Origin: Chara braunii | Taxonomy: Eukaryota; Streptophyta; Charophyceae; Charales; Characeae | Length of the DNA stretch: 23,124 nt | Assembly: GCA_003427395.1 (NCBI GenBank) | Contig: BFEA01000390.1 | Coordinates: 524,222 to 547,345, forward strand | Reading direction: 5' to 3' | In this document: piece by piece, positions 17,279-23,124 of the stretch | Position numbering within the stretch: the first letter of the stretch is position 1 | Layout: every line of letters starts with the position of its first letter | Program-made: the position numbers and the translations under genes | The notes under the pieces: generated by a model | Told to the model about the DNA's origin: nothing | The model's database searches: none | The model's input: the letters and a program-made list of their open reading frames with translations, nothing else

Positions 17279-17661
17279 TGCAGGATACTGTCATGTAAGA
17301 GGTGCATTCTAAAGACGACGGCGGCACAACTGACTGGACTAATTACACAGCTGTAGTGCCAGCTGTCAGGGAGAGTGCGTGATCGCACTGACATCAAGAA
17401 GACACAGCAGACTGATAAAGGTTGATGAAAAACTGTTTTGTGGTTGTTGTTGGCATACTTACCTGTTGTTGGTGTGTGTGGTGTTTGCGTACTTGTGTTG
17501 TGTCTGATCACACAGGCCTAACGCGGTACCTGTACACCAGGACGTCATCACACAGACAAAAGAACAGCAATTAGTAAAAAGAGAGATTTGTTCCTTTTTA
17601 TTATTTCTTTTTAGTTTTTTGTTCCATCATTGCGAATATTGTCTCAAATCTGATTTCCAAA

Positions 17662-18168
17662 ATGTTTGGTGTGTGGAAATTGCTCTTGCTTCTTTTCCCA
17701 ATGACATTCTTAGCGGGTGAAGGATCTTCCGATCCTAAGACTAGGAGACAGGCGGAAACAAAGAAACAAGAATTTCTGGCTCTATGGAACCAGCTGTTGA
17801 ATGATTTGCATTTGTCCGGACCGGACGCTGAACGACACCTTCCTAATCTGTTTGATTTAAAGACGGTAGAGGACCATCGGAAACAAGCAATTACGACCGC
17901 GGAAGTTTTAGCTGCCGGTGCCGGAGTGTCTAAGATGATGGCCCAGTGCCGGAAGGCTCTGGACCAGTTTGCTATCAAACAGCTGGACGAAGTCATGGAG
18001 TTGTCTAAAAAGGGGGAAATCAGACCAGAAGTGACCGTGGCTACCATCGATGTGAACATCCAGCAATTAAGAGAGGCGTTGGCTGCAGAAGAAAGGAAGA
18101 GAGAAGAACTAGCCCGGAAACAGGAACATGAACTGAGGCGGGAACATAAAGTGAAAGAAATAAGATAA
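17662..18168 (+). pseudogene. Gag N-terminal region (Ty3/gypsy)
   Basis: A 168-codon frame opens with a hydrophobic stretch (VWKLLLLLFPMTFLAGEG) that looks like a signal peptide, which is unusual for Gag. A helical, charged region follows and ends in a coiled coil (AAEERKREELARKQEHELRR). The ATG at 17662 is the first good start after the leader. The same frame continues past TAA (18166-18168) and a TAG (about 18253) into another coiled stretch from 18298, so this is the first part of a broken gag. Its place right after the leader and before the capsid supports the call; sequence alone does not identify it. Confidence 0.6.
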
Positions 18169-18253
18169 GTGATAGGAACGGAAGGAAAAAAACAGATTGA
18201 CATGACACTGACATTGTATCATATCATGACTTACCTCACCTTCTTAGAAGAAT

Positions 18254-18440
18254 AGATTGACAAACAACAAAGTCAGTTAGACGAAATTGTTGTAGGATTG
18301 CGAACTGTCACAAATATTGTGAAAGGGAAGCATCCGGCAGGAGAAAAAGAAAAAGAGGTTAAGGAAGAAAAGAAAGAAGTCAAGAAGTTAATGAGTGATG
18401 CAATGAAGTTTGTTGTTTCTCAAGATCAGAAAACGTCTAA
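18254..18440 (+). pseudogene. Gag middle region (coiled coil, before frame change)
   Basis: After the TAG the frame of the N-terminal segment reads IDKQQSQLDEIVVGL and then a Lys/Glu-rich stretch, KEKEVKEEKKEVKKLMS. Near 18440 the sense passes to the next frame, which carries a proline-rich linker (SSSPPNTPPSPPSSPPPQPP) and then the capsid. At least one indel therefore separates this part from the capsid. Confidence 0.5.
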
Positions 18441-19138
18441 TGGAGGAGGGAAGCCGTCTAATGGAGGCGTCGTCTTCTCCACCGAACACTCCTCCTTCTC
18501 CTCCCTCCTCTCCACCTCCGCAGCCTCCAGTTTCTCTGCAAGGTAAGGTAAGTACGGAACCGGAGAAGCCGAAAAGAAAAGAAAAAGTGAAGATGAAATT
18601 GCCATTTACGTTTTGCAACAAGAAGGATGAGAACTTGTTGCTCTGGATCGCGGAAATTCAGACATACTGTAGCACGGCCCCTGTTGAACTTGAATCCCAG
18701 GTTGCTTTCTCTACCTCTTGTCTTGGGGGGGAAGCTAAGGGATGGGTATTGGCTGAAGCTAACGCTGCAGGGTTTGATGACATTGGTGAATGGGCTAGGA
18801 CATTGACCCTGAAGCAGTTCCTTGGCAAGATCAAGGAATGTTTCCTCGACAAGACAACGGCCAATAAGGCCTTCGACCAGCTCACCACCATTGGCCAGAG
18901 ACATTGGACCTCTGTGGAAGCTTTGTCTCGGGAAGTTGATCGGTTGCTGCAGGTTCCTGGATTGAACCTGCAAGATAACCAAGTCTTGTATATCTATTCC
19001 CGCGCTCTGCCCGAGCCCATCCGTGGACAACTCGTGGCAGAATCGAAATCCGGAAAGTATAGTTATAGGCAGTTTCGCGATTTGGCTATCCAGCGAGAGC
19101 AAATGACTTCACAGGTGAAGAACTCGTATGCCTCTTAG
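18440..19138 (+). pseudogene. Gag capsid (retrotransposon gag domain)
   Basis: After the proline-rich linker the frame reads KLPFTFCNKKDENLLLWIAE, the typical opening of a Ty3/gypsy capsid (F-x-G/N-KKDE-LLLW), then a helical region with AKGWVLAE, TLKQFLGKIKECF, TSVEALSREVDRLL and YIYSRALPEPIRGQL. These fit the order of the Retrotrans_gag family, which builds the virus-like particle. It stops at 19138 just before the zinc-knuckle remnant, so gag is interrupted again. The open frame begins at 18410. Confidence 0.83.
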
Positions 19139-19236
19139 TAAAGTATGGCGGTGGAGGAGGCGCAGGCGTAGGTAAGCGGGTACTCTGGCGCCAAAAGCGT
19201 CAGGACTACACCCTCGTCGTCTTTGATGACGATACT

Positions 19237-19530
19237 GTGGAGAAGTGGCCATTGGAGGTCGAGGGTGTGGCGAGCAGCAATGATTCTGGGAAGGGGGAAG
19301 TCACTTATGCCGTGGTCAACAATGGAGGACCACGACCACCAGGAAAGAAGAAGAAGTCACGCTCGTTTCCCGAACATCCCAGAATTGCAGTCGGGAGGCC
19401 ATGGGAAAAGATGGGGATATCATAGGAATTGTGGCAAGAACGGATGAACAATGCGCAATGTTTGAAGTGTGGTATCGCAGGATACGTGATTGCCTGGTGC
19501 CCACTCATCTGTAACCCAAAAGCGAGCAGC
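19237..19530 (+). pseudogene. Gag nucleocapsid remnant (zinc knuckle)
   Basis: The frame has a basic stretch (PRPPGKKKKSRSFPEHPR), a TAG near 19423, and then C-LK-C-GIAG-Y-VIAW-C (about 19459-19500), a CCHC knuckle in which the His is Tyr. Retroelement knuckles bind the genomic RNA during packaging; losing the His would weaken zinc binding. It is one or more frame breaks downstream of the capsid. Confidence 0.65.
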
Positions 19531-19716
19531 CAGTAGGAGTAGCATCTGCTCCTACTGAGTTAAAGGGTTTGGACCAAGAAGAAGGTAAGGCGCCTACGAT
19601 CCCTTCCAACCCTTAGACTCGCACATGGTTCTTCTTCGACCCATCGTCCAGAGCACCGTGGACCTATCTTATGCATTGTCTCTCTGGACGACTCTCTTGA
19701 CGAGCTTGGTAACGAG
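19531..19716 (+). other. Decayed gag-pol junction
   Basis: No convincing frame is open here. It lies between the nucleocapsid remnant and the protease and is presumably the degraded start of pol. Confidence 0.4.
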
Positions 19717-20220
19717 TTGCTGGCATTACGAAGCTCGTGGGCTAAGAAAGCAAAGTTTAAGGGTGACCTACTACTCGCGGACGTAGAGATTGCACATACC
19801 CGTGCAGGTGCTCTGATGGACTCAGGATCCACGCGATCCTACATATCCAATAAAGCAATCCGCAAATTGCATCTCGGAATGATGGTAAAGAATCTGTCTC
19901 GACCAATCACGTTTATCTGAGCTGACAAAAGCATGATCACTGTCTCACAATATGTTGATCGTGTGAAGTGTCGATTTCGTACCAAGAAAGGAAAGAAAAT
20001 TATTCACGAGGTTTCCTTCCTTGTAGAAAAGAAGTTACCTTTCGATTTGATTCTGGGAATGGACAGGCATGAGGAAGCCAACCCAGATATCAATTTCAAA
20101 GAGAAGATTGTGCAATTGCGAGATGCACACTCTGAATTGAAACCTATCAAACTGTATCATAAGTCTGACTCTGACTTTAGTCTGTCTTTCTGTTGTATGA
20201 GTTATTCAGCATTCAGATCA
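19717..20220 (+). pseudogene. Aspartic protease of the gypsy element
   Basis: ALMDSGSTRSYIS contains the catalytic D-S-G (residues 35-37 from 19717), the retropepsin active site that cleaves the Gag-Pol polyprotein. About 100 residues later, after a single in-frame TGA (19918-19920), comes PFDLILGMDRHEEANPDINF, the usual ILG-M-D end of gypsy proteases. Apart from that stop the frame is continuous into the RT. Confidence 0.82.
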
Positions 20221-21050
20221 AAGAAAAGTTTGGAACAGGAAGTAATGATGGTATTGGTAAAGAAAGCAGGTGAGTCTTCTACTTCCTATCCTCCTTCGAT
20301 CGAAAAACTCCTCAGCGAGTATAAAGAATTATTTATCGAACCCACAGGAATAATTGAACTTGCCATCGAGCACACAATTGAAATTATTCCTGGCAGTAAG
20401 ATTCCCAAGGGCTCTATATATCGCATGTCTTCCAGGGAACTTGAGGAACTAAGGAAACAACTGCAAGACTTAACAGAGAAAGGATGGATTCGCCCTAGTT
20501 CCTCCCCTTATGGTGCCCCTGTCTTGTTTGTGCCCAAAAAGGAAGGTGAGTTGCGTCTCTGCATTGACTATAGAGGGTTGAATGTTGTCACTAAGAATGC
20601 CGAACCTCTACCACGAATTGACGACTTACTTGACCAACTACAAGGATGCAGGTATTTTAGCAAGATCGACCTACAGTCTGGGTATCACCAGATCGAGGTG
20701 GAACCCTCTGATCAGCATAAGACTGCTTTCCGGACCAGGTATGGCCACTACGAGTTTGTGGTAATGCCCTTCGGACTAACGAATGGCCCTGCTACCTTTC
20801 AAAGGTCAATGAATGACTTGTTTCGTCAATGGTTGGATAAGTTTGTCATTGTCTACCTCGATGATATTCTAGTGTACAGCAAAACACTAGACGATCATGA
20901 GAAGCACCTTCATCTGGTACTTGGGAAGTTGTGTGAGGGCAACTTCAAGATTAACCCCAAGAAATCTGAGTTTGCTAAGTCCGAAGTGTTATACTTAGGA
21001 CACATAGTGAATGAAGAAGGTCTAAGGCCGGAGAGAAAAAGATTTCAGCA
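20221..21050 (+). pseudogene. Reverse transcriptase of the gypsy element
   Basis: A full set of Ty3/gypsy RT motifs is present: WIRPSSSPYGAPVLFVPKKE, LRLCIDYRGLN, KIDLQSGYHQI (catalytic Asp at about 20668), KTAFRTRYGHYEFVVMPFGL, and VIVYLDDILVYS (YLDD at 20854-20865). [11 protein letters not shown] follows and leads towards the connection. The domain is intact through motif C and beyond; a frame change at the A5 run 21036-21040 then shifts the remainder. The enzyme would copy the element RNA, primed at 16615. Confidence 0.93.
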
Positions 21051-21640
21051 ATTAGAGATTGGCCACAACCTAAGTCTATAACTGAATTGCGATCTTTCCT
21101 TGGTTTAGCTAGTTACTACAGGAAGTTTGTTAGGAACTTCTCATTGATTGGTGCACCAATGAGAAGATTGTTAAAGAAAGAAACAATTTGGTTGTGGGAT
21201 AAGGCCTTTCGGAAATTGAAGTATACACTAACTCACGACCCTGTCCTTAAGATTGTTGACCCGTCCTTGCCTTTCATTGTTACTACTGACGCGAGTCAGT
21301 ATGGGATTGGCGTTGTTCTTCAACAGGATGATGGCAAGGGCTATAGGCCCATAGAGTTATGTCTACACGACTGTCGTCAGAGAAGGTTGCCAACTCCACC
21401 TAGGGACAGGAACTTTATGCCTTGGTCTGTGCGTTGGATATGTGGAGACACTACCTGCTAGGGAAACACTTTACTGTGTATTCAGACCACTTGACACTAT
21501 AGTGGATAAAAACACAGTCAAGACTCTCTGACAAGTTGGTAAGATGGTCTGCCTTCATTGACACCTTTGACTTTGAGCTTAAAACTATCAAAGGTAAGTC
21601 AAATGTGGTTGCAGATGCTTTATCCCGACGCAATGACTTC
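21051..21640 (+). pseudogene. RNase H of the gypsy element
   Basis: The frame resumes with [20 protein letters not shown] (connection), then [17 protein letters not shown] with the first catalytic Asp. A second frame change near 21355 moves to a third frame that carries [29 protein letters not shown] (catalytic Glu), FTVYSDH (Asp) and NVVADALSRR (last Asp). Two in-frame TAGs interrupt it (21401-21403 and 21500-21502). The domain degrades the RNA of the RNA-DNA hybrid; this copy cannot do so as one protein. Confidence 0.85.
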
Positions 21641-23124
21641 TTTGGTACAATTGTCTCATACTTGGATATTGGGAATGATTTAAAAGACCAGATTCGTCAA
21701 GGATACACTACTGATCCAATTTGGAAGCTAATCATGGATGTCCTTGTACGAGATCCTTCTCAATTATCAAACTATAGAATAGTCGATGGTTTGCTTTTCT
21801 TGATAGATCAAACAGAACAAAGATTGTGTATTCCTCACCAAGAAAGAATTAAGAGTATGTTGATTGGGGAATGCCACGACTTTGAAGGACATTTTGGATT
21901 CAAGAAAACTTATGCAGAGGTTAGAGAACGCTTCGAATGGAAGGGATTAAAAGAAGATGTACTAACTTATGTATGTGCCTGTCTGGTGTGTCAGAGAAAC
22001 AAGCTGATGCATGAGAATCCTCTTGGACTTCTCAGACCATTACCTAAACCAAACGAACCAGGTGAGTCCATCCTAATTGACTTTATGAGTTTGGTTAAAA
22101 GTCGCAACGGTAATAGTCAAGTAATGGTGATTGTGGACCGTTTCTCTACATATGCCATGTTTATTCCCTTACCTGTTGAAGCAAGGACTGAACTTGTGAT
22201 TCAGAAATTTCAGATGAAATGGGTAACTGAGTATGGTTTTCGTTTATCCATTGTATCTGATCGAGATACCCGATTCACAAGTATGCCATGGCAAAAGCTG
22301 ATGGAGGCATACGACACACGTTTGACCATGTTGTCAGGGCGACACCCTGAAACGAATGGGCAAAGTGAACGAATGAACCGATTGTGCCAACAACTTCTGC
22401 GCATGTATGTAAGACCTGATCAAATTGATTGGGATGAGAACTTACCCAAGATAGTCAGAGCATATAATAGCAGTGTCCACACCGCTACAAGACGAACGCC
22501 TAATGCACTACACAAGGGATGGAAACCTAGGCGTCCCATTGATGTGTTAACACGGGACCAATTCCTTAGGCTACCACCAGGGACACGAGAATATGCAGTT
22601 TTATTTCAAGAAGACATAAAGAAAGTAAAAGAAAACTTAAAGAAAGCTCAAGACCAAATGATTGAACAAGCTAATAAGCATAGAAGACCATCCACATTTA
22701 AAGAGGGTGATCTGGTCTGGGTTAAATCCAAAGAGTTTTCATCAGAAGAAGATGTATCTCAAAAATTGTTGCCTGTCTACTTTGGACCCTGGGAAGTTCT
22801 CAAAGTCATTGGAGATGTGGAGGGACCGTCTTATCGCATTGATATTCCCCCTCATCTCAAAACATATCCTGTCTTTCACGCGTCCAAAACGTTGCCCTAT
22901 ATAGAAGGGAAAAAATTTCCTAACAGACCCTCTATGATTCCGCCATCTATGGAAGGCAGATATGAAGTAGAAAAAATCATAGAGCATGGATACTTCTCTA
23001 CGGGAGCACGTGGACGACCTCAGAAGCAGTTCAAGGTACGTTTTAAGTCTCAGGCACCATCTGAGGACAGATGGTTTAGTAAAAGAGAACTACTTGAAAC
23101 TGCTATTGATATTGTTGTTGCTTA
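21503..23124 (+). CDS. Integrase with C-terminal chromodomain (open to window end, partial)
   Basis: The frame is open for 540 codons from the last TAG to the window edge. It includes the tail of RNase H, then the integrase zinc finger (CHDFEGHFG and CACLVCQRNK, HHCC), and the catalytic core: IDFMSL (first Asp), VSDRDTRF (second Asp at 22259-22261) and HPETNGQSERMNR (Glu at 22367-22369), with exactly 35 residues between the last two. Next comes a GPY/F-like segment (YFGPWEVLKVIG...YPVFHASKTLPY). From about 22957 YEVEKIIEHGY...QFKVRF...DRWFSKRELL has the layout of a chromodomain, which guides insertion in chromoviruses. The true start is upstream in the broken polyprotein, and no stop is reached. 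Confidence 0.9.
22951..23124 (+). CDS. Chromodomain at the integrase C-terminus (partial)
   Basis: YEVEKIIEHGY, an Arg/Gly/Gln-rich loop, FKVRFKSQ, and DRWFSKRELLETA follow the chromodomain pattern (YEVE-IL ... Q-LVKW ... WEP-ENL). The usual aromatic W after VK is F here and the WE is W-F, so methyl-lysine binding is uncertain and it may be a group II-type chromodomain. It is part of the frame starting at 21503 and runs off the window. Confidence 0.65.

Larger units (their letters stand above)
16680..17614 (+). other. Possible leader intron of the gypsy element
   Basis: CAG|GTAAGT at 16677-16685 is a near-ideal 5' splice site. A long pyrimidine tract ending TTTTTAG at 17614 is a strong 3' splice site. 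Removal would place the gag ATG (17662) about 110 bases after the PBS. The span contains the TGACGTGGC array and no coding frame. Inferred from sequence only. Confidence 0.35.

Noticed and set aside
17601-18203. 200-codon minus-strand frame
   Set aside because: Shadow of the gag N-terminal frame; Ser/Cys-rich antisense translation.

Overview
The window is repeat-dense eukaryotic nuclear DNA with no intact host gene that I can recognise. It consists of decayed and nested retroelements, minisatellites and one assembly gap (Ns, 12202-12803). The best organism guess is a green-lineage genome, such as a charophyte alga or an early land plant. This rests on a Penelope-like element (PLE) of the N-terminal-endonuclease type, a chromodomain Ty3/gypsy element and initiator-Met-type primer-binding sites. 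It is inference; nothing here fixes a species.

1-5.85 kb, minus strand: one decayed PLE. Reading right to left it encodes a gag-like N-terminal part (zinc-knuckle remnant plus long charged coiled coil), a GIY-YIG endonuclease, a linker with a CxC motif, and a PLE/telomerase-type reverse transcriptase. Endonuclease before RT is the permuted order of the Chlamys/Naiad PLE clade. Direct repeats (pseudo-LTRs) lie at both ends. A hammerhead-ribozyme-like motif sits beside the left one. A small poly-A retroposon with a 14-bp target duplication has inserted into the RT.

5.85-11 kb: noncoding. It holds a foldback repeat (5897-6130), palindromes, a (GAT)13 microsatellite, an orphan LTR/PBS junction at about 7.83 kb, and several short tandem duplications.

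11-13.2 kb: a purine-strand (G/A) minisatellite interrupted by the N gap.

13.2-16.1 kb: diverged copies of a repeat family, a tRNA-T-arm/poly-A retroposon, and an array of seven sites. Each site has a near-constant ~20-nt loop (CACCCAAACTTATGGRACA) flanked by stems that differ from site to site yet stay complementary. I do not recognise this array, and it is the most unusual structure in the window.

16.1-23.1 kb, plus strand: a Ty3/gypsy chromodomain retrotransposon. In order it has an LTR end, a PBS (16615-16626), a ~1 kb leader with many TGACGTGGC (bZIP-type) motifs and possible intron borders, then gag, protease, RT, RNase H, integrase and chromodomain, running off the right edge. Gag and the first half of pol are broken by stops and frameshifts. 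The last 540 codons are open. The 3' LTR lies outside the window.
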